Notes: generated by a model from the sequence alone, not told the origin. Shown: positions 9,479-18,802, counted from the stretch's first letter. The stretch is 64,000 nt of DNA from Rhodococcus sp. 06-462-5 (GCF_002258315.1 NZ_NOYD01000014.1:1-64000); one strand, 5' to 3'. Program-made: numbers and translations.

Positions 9479-10081
9479 ATGGCTGGCGGCACAAAGAGAC
9501 TGCCCCGCGCCGTCCGCGAGCAGCAGATGCTCGACGCGGCGGTGGATGTGTTCTCCGACAACGGTTTTCACGAGACATCGATGGATTCGATCGCCAAGAA
9601 GGCGGCCATCTCCAAGCCGATGCTCTACCTGTACTACGGGTCGAAGGACGAATTGTTCGCCGCGTGCATCCACCGTGAGGGCGTCAAGTTCGTCGAGGCT
9701 CTGACTCCCGCTGCAGATCCGACGCTGACGCCGCGCGAGCAGTTGCGCAAGGCCCTGATCGGTTTCCTCGGATTCGTCGGCGAGAACCGGAAGTCGTGGA
9801 TGGTGCTCTACCGTCAGGCCATCGGTCAGCAGGCGTTCGCCTCACAGGTGCAGAGCAGCCGAGATCGATTGATCGAGCTGACGGCAGGCTTGCTGGCGAT
9901 GAGCACGAGGGATCCAGAACAGTCACAGAATTTCGGGCTGATGGCCGTCGCACTGGTCGGGGCCGGTGAGGCCGTGGCCGACAGAGTGGCAGGCGGCGAA
10001 ATCGAGGTCGACGCGGCCGCGGACCTACTGGAGAATCTGGCCTGGCGCGGCCTGGCAGGCAAGAAAACAGCCGCAACCTAG
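9479..10081 (+). CDS. TetR/AcrR family transcriptional regulator (Rv0238-like)
   Basis: A 200-residue regulator with an N-terminal TetR helix-turn-helix (about 14-60): VFSDNGFHETSMDSIAKKAAISKPMLYLYYGSKDELF in pieces is the standard pattern. An alpha-helical ligand-binding domain follows. The start ATG at 9479 has a GGAGG site. Position between lpqI and htdX matches Rv0238. The palindrome at 9433-9448 recurs in the fabG4-fadA2 and fadE5 promoters, so this protein is the best candidate repressor of the acyl-chain genes here, probably relieved by an acyl-CoA. That regulon is inference. It converges on htdX through a long inverted repeat (10122-10177). Confidence 0.9.
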   Translation: MAGGTKRLPRAVREQQMLDAAVDVFSDNGFHETSMDSIAKKAAISKPMLYLYYGSKDELFAACIHREGVKFVEALTPAADPTLTPREQLRKALIGFLGFVGENRKSWMVLYRQAIGQQAFASQVQSSRDRLIELTAGLLAMSTRDPEQSQNFGLMAVALVGAGEAVADRVAGGEIEVDAAADLLENLAWRGLAGKKTAAT

Positions 10082-10121
10082 CTGGCCGCCCGTGTCGTTC
10101 CGCAGGCTCCACTCCTGCTGC

Positions 10122-10177
10122 CGAACTCGAAGTTATGGACGGAAATCCGAGGAAATCCGTCCACAACTTCGAGTTCG
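10122..10177. terminator. Long inverted repeat between tetR and htdX
   Basis: A 13-bp arm (CGAACTCGAAGTT) plus an 8-bp arm (TGGACGGA), separated by one mismatch, face their complements across a 12-base loop. It lies between two convergent genes and has no long T run, so it is a probable bidirectional terminator or transcription barrier. Confidence 0.65.
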
Positions 10178-10189
10178 AGGGTGAGCCGG

Positions 10190-11047
10190 TTACCGCAGGG
10201 TGCCCGTCAGATGCGGGTAGCCCTTCTTCGGGTTCTTCAGCGACAGGTCCCAGCCGGTACCGACGGCCTCGGCGTATGCATTCACCGTCGCGGGCAGGAC
10301 GATCGGCTTGCCGAAGCGGATGCTGTAGTTCACAGCTTCCGGGATGCGACCCTCGACGGTCTGCAGCACGGCTGCCGCGCTCCACATGCCGTGCGCGATG
10401 GTCTTCGGGAACCCGAATGCCTTTGCGCCCAGCGAGGATACGTGAATCGGGTTGCGGTCTCCGGAGATTGCCGCGTACCGGCTGATGATCCGCTGGTCGA
10501 CGCGCAGGGTGCGGGTCGGGGGCGGCGGAACCTCGTCGGCGGGCGGTGCCTCGCGGGGTCCACCGGACAGTGACGTCTTCTGCAGGCTCAGGAAGCTCGA
10601 GGTCTGCTTCCAGACCAGTTCGCGCCCGACCTTGACCTCACTGACCAGGTCGACGAGCAAACCCTTGCGGTGCTCGCGCAGGTTCTCCGCGTGCACTCGC
10701 ACGTCCAGCGGCTCGGAGGACGAGATGCCACGGAACTGCTCGATGACATTCTCGGCGTGTACCGAACCGATGGCGGCGAACGGAAAGCCCTTGGACACCA
10801 TCAGTTTCATCACCGTCGGGAAGACGAGGGTGAAGGGGTAGGTCACCGGGAGCTGGTCGCCGAATCGCAGCCCCGTCGCGCGGCAGTACCCGGCGAGGTT
10901 GTCGGGGTCCACTCGCAGACCCTTGAGCTCGTACACCGTGCTGGGAACCGAGGACGACCTGGATCCGAAGAACGGCAGTGCGCCGAGCGCGGCCGAGGTG
11001 TAGATGTCGGACGTCTTCGGCTGCGCGGTGAGCGTGACGGTGCTCAT
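10190..11047 (-). CDS. htdX: 3-hydroxyacyl-thioester dehydratase HtdX-like (MaoC)
   Basis: A 285-residue double-hotdog dehydratase. The C-terminal hotdog carries the hydratase-2 motif [23 protein letters not shown] with the catalytic Asp/His pair; the N-terminal half is the degenerate hotdog usual in this family. The enzyme interconverts (R)-3-hydroxyacyl and trans-2-enoyl thioesters. Its ATG (11045-11047) overlaps the fabG4 TGA as ATGA, so translation is coupled to fabG4. The gene order matches Rv0241c-Rv0242c. With FabG4, FadA2 and FadE5 it supplies the hydration step of an (R)-specific acyl-chain cycle; direction in the cell is not shown by sequence. Confidence 0.9.
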   Translation of the reverse strand: MSTVTLTAQPKTSDIYTSAALGALPFFGSRSSSVPSTVYELKGLRVDPDNLAGYCRATGLRFGDQLPVTYPFTLVFPTVMKLMVSKGFPFAAIGSVHAENVIEQFRGISSSEPLDVRVHAENLREHRKGLLVDLVSEVKVGRELVWKQTSSFLSLQKTSLSGGPREAPPADEVPPPPTRTLRVDQRIISRYAAISGDRNPIHVSSLGAKAFGFPKTIAHGMWSAAAVLQTVEGRIPEAVNYSIRFGKPIVLPATVNAYAEAVGTGWDLSLKNPKKGYPHLTGTLR

Positions 11048-12405
11048 GCGCCGAGCAGGCTCTGGCCGCACACGCGCACGACCTGGCCGGTGACGGCGTT
11101 GGATGCGGGAGAAGCGAAGTACGAGACCAACTCTGCGACGTCGACGGTCTCGCCGCCCTGCAGCAGCGAGCTCATGCGTCGTCCGGCCTCGCGGGTGGCG
11201 AACGGAATCGCAGCCGTCATCGCGGTCTCGATGAAGCCGGGAGCGACGGCGTTGATGGTGATGTTCTTCTTCGCCAGCACCGGTGCCGACGCGTGCACCA
11301 GGCCGATGACGCCTGCCTTGGACGTGCCGTAGTTGGTCTGGCCGCGGTTGCCCGCGATGCCGGCGATGGAGGAGACGTCGACGACGCGGCCGCCGTCCTT
11401 GAGCGCGCCGGATGCGACCAGCTCGTCGGTGATGCGCTGCGGGGCAGCGAGATTGACGCCGATGACGGAGTTCCAGCGGGCGTCGTCCATGTTGGCGAGG
11501 GTCTTGTCGCGGGTGATGCCTGCGTTGTGCACGATGATGTCGGCGCCGCCGTGGCGCTCCAGCAGGTGCTTGGAGAGGACCTCTCCGGCGTCGGGTGAGG
11601 TGACGTCGAGTGCGAGCGAGGTGCCGCCGACCTTGTTGGCGGTCTGCGAGAGTGCTTCTCCGGCAGCGGGAATGTCGGCTGCGATGACGGTGGCTCCGTC
11701 GCGGGCGAGGACCTCGGCGATGGTGGCACCGATACCGCGGGCGGCTCCGGTGACGACGGCTACCTTGCCTGCGAGTGGCTTGTCCCACGAGGCCGGTGCC
11801 TGCGAGTCGGCGTCACCGACGGCGATGACCTGGCCGTCGACGAATGCGGACTTGGCCGAGAGCAGGAAGCGGAGGGTGGATTCGAGACCGGAGAGGCCCG
11901 TCGATGCCTTGGGGGAGATGTAGACGAGCTGCGCCGTGGCGCCGCGCTTGACCTCTTTGCCGACGCTGCGCGTGAAGCCTTCGAGGGCGCGCTGAGCGAT
12001 GTGCTCGTCGACGCTCGAGGTCTCTTCGGGGGTGGTGCCGATGACGACGACGCGTGCCGACGGTGCCAGGTTGCGGATGACCGGCTGGAAGAACTTGAAC
12101 AGCTGCTCGAGCTCGGCGACGTTGCCGATGCCGGTGGCGTCGAACACCAGTCCGCCGTGCTTGTCGTCGTGCGGCTGCGACTGCGGGTAGTCCGAGAGCA
12201 GCTCACGCAGGGGCTCGACGAGGCGACCGCTGCCACCGATCAGGACCGGTCCGGCCAGCGGCGGCTCGCCTGCCTTGTAACGGCGCAGCTTCTCGGGCTG
12301 CGGCAGGCCGGCCTGCTTGGCGATGAAGGCTCCCGGCGCGGACGCGAGGAACGTTGAGTAGAGATCTGGGGCTCCCTTGGAGGCTGCCACTGTCGTACCT
12401 TTCAT
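11044..12405 (-). CDS. fabG4: 3-oxoacyl-ACP/CoA reductase FabG4 (high-molecular-weight FabG)
   Basis: At 453 residues it is much longer than ordinary FabG. An N-terminal flavodoxin-like, catalytically silent domain (about 50-205) precedes a full short-chain dehydrogenase domain. That domain has the nucleotide motif TGAARGIG (219-226), NAGITRD, and the catalytic VSS with the Tyr-Lys pair in NYGTSKAG. Mycobacterial FabG4 reduces 3-oxoacyl thioesters with NADH. The ATG at 12403-12405 lies 52 bp from the palindrome at 12458-12473. It is the first gene of a fabG4-htdX operon and is divergent from fadA2. Confidence 0.93.
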   Translation of the reverse strand: MKGTTVAASKGAPDLYSTFLASAPGAFIAKQAGLPQPEKLRRYKAGEPPLAGPVLIGGSGRLVEPLRELLSDYPQSQPHDDKHGGLVFDATGIGNVAELEQLFKFFQPVIRNLAPSARVVVIGTTPEETSSVDEHIAQRALEGFTRSVGKEVKRGATAQLVYISPKASTGLSGLESTLRFLLSAKSAFVDGQVIAVGDADSQAPASWDKPLAGKVAVVTGAARGIGATIAEVLARDGATVIAADIPAAGEALSQTANKVGGTSLALDVTSPDAGEVLSKHLLERHGGADIIVHNAGITRDKTLANMDDARWNSVIGVNLAAPQRITDELVASGALKDGGRVVDVSSIAGIAGNRGQTNYGTSKAGVIGLVHASAPVLAKKNITINAVAPGFIETAMTAAIPFATREAGRRMSSLLQGGETVDVAELVSYFASPASNAVTGQVVRVCGQSLLGA

Positions 12406-12457
12406 TCAGCGCTGCTCGCTCGAGGAGCGAGGCGCACGACCGGGTGTCGACAACCAA

Positions 12458-12473
12458 CTTACTCGCCAGTAAG
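12458..12473. promoter_or_regulatory. Probable TetR operator in the fabG4/fadA2 divergent promoter
   Basis: CTTACTCGCCAGTAAG has perfect 6-bp arms around four bases. It lies 45 bp from the fadA2 start and 52 bp from the fabG4 start, so one bound dimer could control both directions. Arms and spacing match the site before the TetR gene. Confidence 0.65.
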
Positions 12474-12518
12474 ATGAAACTCCACCAGGGCCTTTTTCGA
12501 CGATGTTTGGAGACGTCA

Positions 12519-13817
12519 GTGACAAGCAAGCAGCTACGACCGGTCGCAATCGTCGGTGGCAACCGCATTCCTTTCGCGCGCTCGGACAAGAAGTACGCGC
12601 TGGCGTCCAACCAGGACATGCTCACCGCGACCATCGACGGGCTGGTCTCGCGATTCGGTCTGCAGGGCGAGCGCCTCGGCCTCGTCGCCGCCGGTGCCGT
12701 GCTCAAGCACTCACGCGATTTCAACCTCACTCGCGAGGTCGTACTGGGCAGTGCACTGAGCCCGTACACCCCGGCTTTCGACATCCAGCAGGCCTGCGGC
12801 ACCGGCCTGCAGTCGATCATCGCCGTCGGCGACGCCATCGCGTCGGGCCGCATCGATGCCGGCATCGGTGGTGGTGTCGACACCACGTCCGACGCCCCGA
12901 TCGGCGTCAACGACGAACTGCGTGAGTTCCTGCTCTCCCTGAACCGGGCCAAGAGCACCACCGACCGCATCAAGCTGCTCGGCAACGTCCGGCCCGGCAT
13001 GCTCGGTATCGAGATTCCGCGCAACGGAGAGCCGCGCACCGGCCTGTCGATGGGCGATCACGCCGCCATCACCGCCAAGGAGTTCGGCGTCCGCCGCGAG
13101 GACCAGGACGAACTGGCCGCAGCGAGCCACAAGAACATGGCAGCCGCATACGACCGCGGTTTCTTCGACGATCTGGTGACGCCGTTCCTCGGCCTCACGC
13201 GCGACGACAACCTGCGTCCGGGATCGACCGTGGAGAAGCTCGCGACGCTCAAGCCGGTCTTCGGGACCAAGCTGGGCGACGCCACCATGACGGCCGGTAA
13301 CTCGACGCCTCTCACCGACGGCGCGTCGGCTGCCCTGCTGTCGAGCGACGAGTGGGCTGCCGAGCGCAACCTGCCGGTGCTCGCGCACCTGGTCGATTCC
13401 GAAACCGCAGCGGTCGATTACGTCCACGGCAACGGATCGTTCAAGGACGGTCTGCTGATGGCTCCGACCTACGCGATTCCGCGTCTGCTCGCGCGCAACG
13501 GTCTGACGTTGCAGGATTTCGACTACTACGAGATCCACGAGGCGTTCGCTTCGGTGGTGCTCGCAACTCTGCAGGCGTTCGAGAGCGACGAGTACTGCAA
13601 GGAGCGTTTGGGTCTCGACTCTGCGCTCGGTTCCATCGACCGCAGCAAGCTCAACGTCAACGGCTCCTCGCTCGCCGCGGGTCACCCGTTCGCGGCGACC
13701 GGCGGACGCATCGTGGCCTCGCTGGCGAAGATGCTGGCGGAGAAGGGCTCGGGCCGTGGCCTGATCTCGATCTGCGCGGCCGGTGGCCAGGGCGTCACGG
13801 CGATCATCGAACGCTGA
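12519..13817 (+). CDS. fadA2: Acyl-CoA thiolase / acetyl-CoA acyltransferase FadA2
   Basis: A 432-residue thiolase. The nucleophilic cysteine is Cys93 in QQACGTGLQS, with catalytic His in EIHEAFA and the second Cys in ICAAGGQG near the C-terminus. It cleaves 3-oxoacyl-CoA to acetyl-CoA and a shortened acyl-CoA, or condenses in reverse. The GTG at 12519 has a GGAG site at the right distance; upstream in-frame ATGs have none. It is divergent from fabG4 across a TetR-type palindrome, matching Rv0243/Rv0242c. A classic hairpin terminator (13926-13960) follows after about 110 bp. Confidence 0.93.
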   Translation: MTSKQLRPVAIVGGNRIPFARSDKKYALASNQDMLTATIDGLVSRFGLQGERLGLVAAGAVLKHSRDFNLTREVVLGSALSPYTPAFDIQQACGTGLQSIIAVGDAIASGRIDAGIGGGVDTTSDAPIGVNDELREFLLSLNRAKSTTDRIKLLGNVRPGMLGIEIPRNGEPRTGLSMGDHAAITAKEFGVRREDQDELAAASHKNMAAAYDRGFFDDLVTPFLGLTRDDNLRPGSTVEKLATLKPVFGTKLGDATMTAGNSTPLTDGASAALLSSDEWAAERNLPVLAHLVDSETAAVDYVHGNGSFKDGLLMAPTYAIPRLLARNGLTLQDFDYYEIHEAFASVVLATLQAFESDEYCKERLGLDSALGSIDRSKLNVNGSSLAAGHPFAATGGRIVASLAKMLAEKGSGRGLISICAAGGQGVTAIIER

Positions 13818-13925
13818 CCGGCTGCAGCTTCGGCTGCGCGGTGTCCAGGGGGACACAGTCCGGGGGACAGAAGGGTCGGCGGATCCGGTAATCGAGGGGT
13901 TTTCGGATCTGCCGACCACAACGTG

Positions 13926-13960
13926 AAAAAGGGGCACGCATACGCTGCGTGCCCCTTTTT
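13926..13960. terminator. Bidirectional intrinsic terminator
   Basis: AAAAAGGGGCACGCA and its complement TGCGTGCCCCTTTTT flank a five-base loop, giving a GC-rich stem with A and T runs on the two sides. It serves fadA2 (plus) and the transporter operon (minus), whose last gene ends at 13970. Confidence 0.92.
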
Positions 13961-13969
13961 CGTGTGTGA

Positions 13970-15289
13970 TCAGCTGGGTATGCCGCTTTCCGGTGGTGTG
14001 GACTCCTCGCCGGTGTATTCCTCCACCGCCGAATCCCCGATGTCGGTCTGCAGCACCGGAGTCAGGTACTCGGGTACGCCGCCGCGGATCTGGAAGACAC
14101 TGGCACCGGAGATTCCGAGGTGGCTCGAATCCGAGTACCGGAACGGGGCCAACTGCGGTCCCTCGAAGTCCATGCCGCCGTCCTGGATGGCTGCGACGAT
14201 GCCCTCACGGGTGGGGTTCTCGCCTGCTGCCTGGAGGGCTTGCACGAACGCGTATGCCTGGCTCAGTCCGTAGATGCGGTAGTTGGTCAACGGGTCGCCG
14301 GTTCCGTTCTCGGCCCACACCTTCTGCCACAGTTGGGTCCACGGATTCTCCGGAGAGTCGACGCCCGGGATGTATTCCAGCGAGATCATCCCTTCGAGCG
14401 ACTGCGCGCCGTCGGTGACCGCACCCTGGGAGAAGCGTCCGAGCAGGGAACCAACGAGGTCGACGTCGGATCCGATCGAGCTGTAGAACCACTCGGGGTC
14501 GTAGTTGAGCCGCATGGCCGTCAGCTGGCTCAGTGCGGTGTACGAGGGAACGTTGAAGCCGAGGATCAGATCTGCTCCTGCACCTTGCAGGGCCGCGATC
14601 TGAGGTGCGACGTCGGTGTTGCCCGAGGTGTACCGCACGACCTCGACGATCTGATCGTCGAGATACTGGCGCACCGCCTCTTCGCTGTCTCGGCCGAGGT
14701 CGTCGTCCTGGAGGAACAGTCCGACCTTGGCGTCGGGCCGGTTCTTCGTCACCCAGTCGCCGATGATCTTGCCCTCGACCTGGTAGTCGGGCTGCCAGCC
14801 GAAGGTGTTGGGGTACTTCTCGGGATCGTTGCCCCACATGATCGCGCCGGAGGAGACGAACAGGTCGGGCACGCCCTCCTCGTTGAGGAAGTCGATGACC
14901 GCGCTGTGGGTCGCCGTGCCGAGACCGCCGACGACGGCGAACACCTCATCCTGGAGAACCAGTTCGTTGACGACCTGGGTGGTGGTCGTCGGATCGTAGG
15001 AGTCGTCCCGAACCACGTATTCGATCTGTCGGCCGTTGATGCCGCCCGCGGCATTGACGTAGTCGAAGTAGGCCTGTGCGCCGGTGGGGATTTCGCTGTA
15101 TCCGGGCGCTGCGACTCCGGTCAACGGGAAGTGGGCACCGATCTTCACCGAGGTGTCGGTGATGCCGACCGTCGACCCTTCCGAGGATTCCGTCGCCTCT
15201 TCTCGGCCACCTGCACCGCATGCCGCGGCCAACGAGACGACGGCGACGAGCGCGGTCGTTCTGAATGCCACCGATCCGAACTTTTTCAT
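13970..15289 (-). CDS. ABC transporter substrate-binding lipoprotein, branched-chain amino acid type
   Basis: A 439-residue solute-binding protein with a lipoprotein signal peptide (LAAAC, lipid Cys24). A type-I periplasmic-binding fold of the Leu/Ile/Val-binding (Peripla_BP_6) kind follows, with VKIGAHFPLTGVAAPG near the start and FDYVNAAGGINGRQIE. It captures the substrate outside the membrane for the LivHM-type permeases encoded upstream. Its ATG overlaps the stop of the preceding permease gene (ATGA). Many proteins of this class in soil actinomycetes bind ligands other than amino acids, such as aromatic acids, amides or urea, so the substrate is open. It is the last gene of the operon. 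Confidence 0.9.
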   Translation of the reverse strand: MKKFGSVAFRTTALVAVVSLAAACGAGGREEATESSEGSTVGITDTSVKIGAHFPLTGVAAPGYSEIPTGAQAYFDYVNAAGGINGRQIEYVVRDDSYDPTTTTQVVNELVLQDEVFAVVGGLGTATHSAVIDFLNEEGVPDLFVSSGAIMWGNDPEKYPNTFGWQPDYQVEGKIIGDWVTKNRPDAKVGLFLQDDDLGRDSEEAVRQYLDDQIVEVVRYTSGNTDVAPQIAALQGAGADLILGFNVPSYTALSQLTAMRLNYDPEWFYSSIGSDVDLVGSLLGRFSQGAVTDGAQSLEGMISLEYIPGVDSPENPWTQLWQKVWAENGTGDPLTNYRIYGLSQAYAFVQALQAAGENPTREGIVAAIQDGGMDFEGPQLAPFRYSDSSHLGISGASVFQIRGGVPEYLTPVLQTDIGDSAVEEYTGEESTPPESGIPS

Positions 15290-16329
15290 TTCATTCCTTT
15301 TCTGGTCAGACGGAACTTGCGATACGTGCCCACCAAACCGAGTGGGGCGAACAGGATGACGAGGACGGTGAAGATTCCGGTCACCAGTGGTGCGAGTTCG
15401 GCCGATTGCAGACTGCTCAGCCCCAGATCGAGACCGAAGTTGGTGACCACAGGCGGGATGTAGGTCAGCAGAACTGCCCCGATCAGTGCGCCGGAGAGGG
15501 TTCCGAGCCCGCCGATGACGACGGCGGAGAGCAGGGTCAGCGAGAGGGTCAGCGTGAACCCGCTCGGTGCCGCAATTCGTGCCGACATCGCCAGGACCGC
15601 ACCGCCTGCGCCCGCGCAGGCCGCACTGACCACGAACGCGAGAATCCGTGCGCGCCCCAGGTCGATTCCGGACAACTCGGCGGCGACCTCGTCGTCCCGA
15701 ACAGCCCGCCAGCGACGTCCTGTTCGGCTCGCCGAGACGTTCGCCAGCAGGAAGAACACGAGCACCAGCAGTATCCAGCTGACGTAGGCGACGAATTTCG
15801 TTCCGCTGAGCTCGTTTCCGGTGACGAAGAACATCATGTCGTCGATCAGCTCGGGCACCTTCGGTGCCGGTACGACGAGTCCCTGTTCACCGCCGAGGTA
15901 GTCCGAGAAGTACAGGGCGAGGCCCGGTACCGCGACGGCGAGCGCAAGCGTCGCACCGGCCAGGTACGGCCCGTGCAGTCGGGCGGCAGCCACACCGACC
16001 ACGACACCCACCACCGCCGAGATCACGGTGGCGGCGAGCAGAACGAGGGGTATCGACCATCCCGAATCGTTGGCCCGCAACATCAATGCCGCGGTGTACG
16101 CGCCGACCGCCATGAACGCGCCGTGCCCGAGCGAGAGCTGGCCGCTCAGCCCGGTCAGCACCGTCAGTCCGCCGGCCGCGATGGCCAGGTAGGCCACCGA
16201 GGTGAGTTGGCTCTGACGGAAGGTGCTCAGGGATTCGAGGGCGAGCACGATGACGACCAGTCCGATGACGGCACCGAGGATGTGGCGTCGAACCGGGGTT
16301 GCGGTCAGGCGAGTGAGAGTTGCGTTCAT
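15286..16329 (-). CDS. Branched-chain amino acid-type ABC permease (LivM)
   Basis: A 347-residue polytopic membrane protein. It shows the LivM pattern: YLAIAAGGLTVLTGLSGQLSLGHGAFMAVGAYTAA in the first half (quoted in family-conserved form), and RTGRRWRAVRDDEVAAELSG with the EAA-like coupling loop that contacts the ATPases. Nine to ten membrane helices are visible. It pairs with the LivH-type permease upstream, whose stop lies one base before this start, and overlaps the binding-protein gene by four bases. The tight packing indicates a single transcript for the five transporter genes. Confidence 0.9.
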   Translation of the reverse strand: MNATLTRLTATPVRRHILGAVIGLVVIVLALESLSTFRQSQLTSVAYLAIAAGGLTVLTGLSGQLSLGHGAFMAVGAYTAALMLRANDSGWSIPLVLLAATVISAVVGVVVGVAAARLHGPYLAGATLALAVAVPGLALYFSDYLGGEQGLVVPAPKVPELIDDMMFFVTGNELSGTKFVAYVSWILLVLVFFLLANVSASRTGRRWRAVRDDEVAAELSGIDLGRARILAFVVSAACAGAGGAVLAMSARIAAPSGFTLTLSLTLLSAVVIGGLGTLSGALIGAVLLTYIPPVVTNFGLDLGLSSLQSAELAPLVTGIFTVLVILFAPLGLVGTYRKFRLTRKGMK

Positions 16330-16330
16330 G

Positions 16331-17209
16331 TCACACCCTCCTGGCCGCGGAGCTGGCGAACAACCCGCTCGGTCGCAGTAGAAGCACGACGATCAGGATC
16401 ACCAATGCCGCGCTGGAGACCAGATCCTGACCGAGGTAGCCGCTCACGAAACTGAGCCCGACGCCCATCAACAGGCCGCCGACCACTGCGCCCGCCGGAC
16501 TGTCCAGTCCGCCGAGAACTGCTGCGACGAAACCGAATACGACGATCGAGTCCATGTAACCCGGATGTACCAGCGAGCCACCTGCGATGAGCAGTCCGGC
16601 CAGCGAACCGACCACTGCGGCCAGCGCCCAACCCAGAGTGAGCATTCGACTCACTCGCACGCCGAGGAGTTTGGCGACCTCCTGCTCGAAGGCGCTCGCG
16701 CGCATCTTCAGTCCCAGATCGGTGAATCGGAAGAGCAGGATCAGCAATCCCAGGACCACGAGGACGGCGACGATCTTGAAGATGTCGTACCCGGTCAGCG
16801 CCACGTTCACGTCGCCGATCCGCTGTCCGGTGAGGCCGAACGGTGCAGGGAAAGAACGGAATTGGTTGCCGAAGACGATAGCGGCCACCGCATGGATGAT
16901 GATGAACAATCCGAGCGTGAGAATGACCGGATTGATGTGCGACGAGCTGTCGACGAATCGGATGACGAGGCGCTCCGTCAAGGCTCCGAGAAGCAAGCCG
17001 CACAGGAGCGCGACTCCGAATCCGATCCAGTACGAGTAGCCGGCGTCGATGACGACCAGTGCCACGTACGTGGTGATCATGGCCATCGGGGCCTGTGCGA
17101 AGTTGACGATGCGGGTCGATCGCCAGATGAGTACGAGGGCGAGCGCGAACGCGGCGTAGATCATGCCTGTCGTCACGCCGTTGATGAGGATGGTGAGCAG
17201 TTGTTGCAC
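16331..17209 (-). CDS. Branched-chain amino acid-type ABC permease (LivH)
   Basis: A 292-residue permease beginning MQQLLTILINGVTTGMIYAA, typical of LivH, with about eight helices and the coupling loop FTDLGLKMRASAFEQEVAKLLGV (in part). The conserved GGLDSPAGAVVGGLLMGV segment near the C-terminus is also present. It forms the membrane channel together with LivM. It sits 26 bp after the LivF-type ATPase gene and one base before livM. Confidence 0.9.
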   Translation of the reverse strand: MQQLLTILINGVTTGMIYAAFALALVLIWRSTRIVNFAQAPMAMITTYVALVVIDAGYSYWIGFGVALLCGLLLGALTERLVIRFVDSSSHINPVILTLGLFIIIHAVAAIVFGNQFRSFPAPFGLTGQRIGDVNVALTGYDIFKIVAVLVVLGLLILLFRFTDLGLKMRASAFEQEVAKLLGVRVSRMLTLGWALAAVVGSLAGLLIAGGSLVHPGYMDSIVVFGFVAAVLGGLDSPAGAVVGGLLMGVGLSFVSGYLGQDLVSSAALVILIVVLLLRPSGLFASSAARRV

Positions 17210-17235
17210 TGTGGCTGGCGTCCTTTCGGCTTGCT

Positions 17236-17958
17236 CTAGAACCCGAGATAGGCGTGTCGGAGGGCGTCGTCCCCGGCCAAGGTGTCGGCGGGACCTTCCA
17301 CCGCGACCTTGCCCAGATCGAGGACGACGGCATGTTCGGCGATCGACAGCGCGCTGCGGGCGTTCTGTTCGACGAGCACGACGGTCATGGACTCGGAGTC
17401 GACGAGTCCGCGCAACGTCTCGAATATCTGCGCGGCGACTTTCGGTGCGAGTCCGAGAGACGGTTCGTCGAGCAGAAGTACCGACGGTGTCGCCATCAGC
17501 GCTCGACCGATCACGAGCATCTGTCGCTCACCACCGGACAGCGTGTGTGCCGAGGACGTTCGACGACCGGTCAGGGGCGGGAACATGTCGTAGATGCGGT
17601 CGAGGGTGACGGCGTCGTGACTTCGATTGCGTCCCATGGCACCGAGTCGAAGATTCTCGTCGACGGTCAACTCGGCGATCACGCCCCGCCCCTCGGGAAC
17701 GTGCGCAAGACCTTTGCGGGACATGCGATCCGGTGCCACGCCGACGATGTCGACCCCGGCGAGTTCGATTTGCCCCGACACCGGTTTCAGCAACCCCGAA
17801 ATGGTGCGCAGCAGAGTCGTCTTGCCTGCTCCGTTCGCGCCGAGTACGGCCGTGACGGCTCCGGCCGCGACGGTCATCGACACCGAGTCGAGGGCGGTGA
17901 CCGGTCCGTATCGAACGGTGAGATCGGTGATCGTCAGGTGCGCCGCGTCAGTTCTCAT
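17236..17958 (-). CDS. ABC transporter ATP-binding protein (LivF type)
   Basis: A 240-residue ATPase with Walker A GANGAGKTT, signature LSGGERQ, Walker B VLLLDEPSLGLAP and a switch region VVLVEQNA, all in the LivF form. It energises transport together with the LivG-type subunit. The start overlaps the livG stop by 11 bases. All catalytic motifs are intact, unlike the partner LivG, whose signature is altered. Confidence 0.92.
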   Translation of the reverse strand: MRTDAAHLTITDLTVRYGPVTALDSVSMTVAAGAVTAVLGANGAGKTTLLRTISGLLKPVSGQIELAGVDIVGVAPDRMSRKGLAHVPEGRGVIAELTVDENLRLGAMGRNRSHDAVTLDRIYDMFPPLTGRRTSSAHTLSGGERQMLVIGRALMATPSVLLLDEPSLGLAPKVAAQIFETLRGLVDSESMTVVLVEQNARSALSIAEHAVVLDLGKVAVEGPADTLAGDDALRHAYLGF

Positions 17959-18802
17959 GTGCCACTTCGTTTCCGAGATATGCAGCCAGCACGGCCGGAT
18001 CCTCGCGAATCTCGTCGGGCGTTCCCTGGGCGATGACCTTGCCGAAATCCAGCACGTAGATCCGGTCGCACACAGTCATGACGAGATCCATGTGATGCTC
18101 GACGAGCATGACCGATGTTGCGGGTCTTTCCGGTTCGGAGCCGGTCGATGCCGCAGGAGTGGGTCCTGCGGAACGACCCGTCGACGTTGCGAGCGCTCGG
18201 ATCTCGTCGCCGAGTTCGTTCATTTCGTCGCTCGACAGACCCGAGGCGGGTTCGTCCAGCAGGAGCAGTGTCGGTTCGCTCACCAGGGCGCGTGCGAGTG
18301 CGACGCGTTTGCGCACCGCGTACGGCAGGCTCGGTGGCAATCGATGCGCATAGCCGTCGATCCGCAGGCGTTCGAGGGTGGCCATAGCGGTGGAGCGGAC
18401 CGCGGCATCGTCGGAGGCACTCGACGGTAGGCCGAGCAGGCCCGCGAGGATTCCGGTGTGCGCTGTTCGATCGGCACCGACCATGACGTTGTCCAGAACT
18501 GTCATCCGGTCGAACAGTCCGAGTCCCTGCAGCGTTCGGCTCATGCCGAGCCTGGGCAGGTCGTGCGGTCGTAGACGGGTCAACGTTTCGCCGTGTCGTC
18601 CGAGCGTTCCCGATTGCGGACGAACGAGTCCACACGCAACGTTGAACAGCGTTGTCTTGCCCGCGCCGTTGGGTCCGATGACGCCGAGGACTTCGCCGGG
18701 TCGCACCTCGAGACTGACCCCGGACAGCGCGACGATTCCGCCGAAGGACACTTCGACGTCCGTCATGGTGAGGACCGGGTCCTTCGTGTCGATAGCGTTC
18801 AA
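17948..18802 (-). CDS. ABC transporter ATP-binding protein (LivG type) with altered signature
   Basis: A 284-residue ATPase, first gene of the transporter operon. Walker A GPNGAGKTT and Walker B LLLLDEPASGL are normal. The signature that usually reads LPYGxQR is LPYAVRKR, lacking the Gly-Gln pair. A low-complexity insert rich in Ser/Ala/Thr/Pro (GRSAGPTPAASTG and following) precedes the H-loop stretch MLVEHHMDL. Because ABC dimers can work with one degenerate site, it may still function with LivF. I chose the TTG at 18800-18802 because it has a GAGGTGG ribosome site; an in-frame extension reaches 18910 without support. The divergent PucR gene probably regulates it. Confidence 0.85.
   Translation of the reverse strand: MNAIDTKDPVLTMTDVEVSFGGIVALSGVSLEVRPGEVLGVIGPNGAGKTTLFNVACGLVRPQSGTLGRHGETLTRLRPHDLPRLGMSRTLQGLGLFDRMTVLDNVMVGADRTAHTGILAGLLGLPSSASDDAAVRSTAMATLERLRIDGYAHRLPPSLPYAVRKRVALARALVSEPTLLLLDEPASGLSSDEMNELGDEIRALATSTGRSAGPTPAASTGSEPERPATSVMLVEHHMDLVMTVCDRIYVLDFGKVIAQGTPDEIREDPAVLAAYLGNEVAHEN

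Noticed and set aside
8223..9578. A 451-codon minus-strand open frame over lpqI
   Set aside because: The plus-strand GH3 lipoprotein has signal peptide and catalytic motifs; the opposite frame has none.
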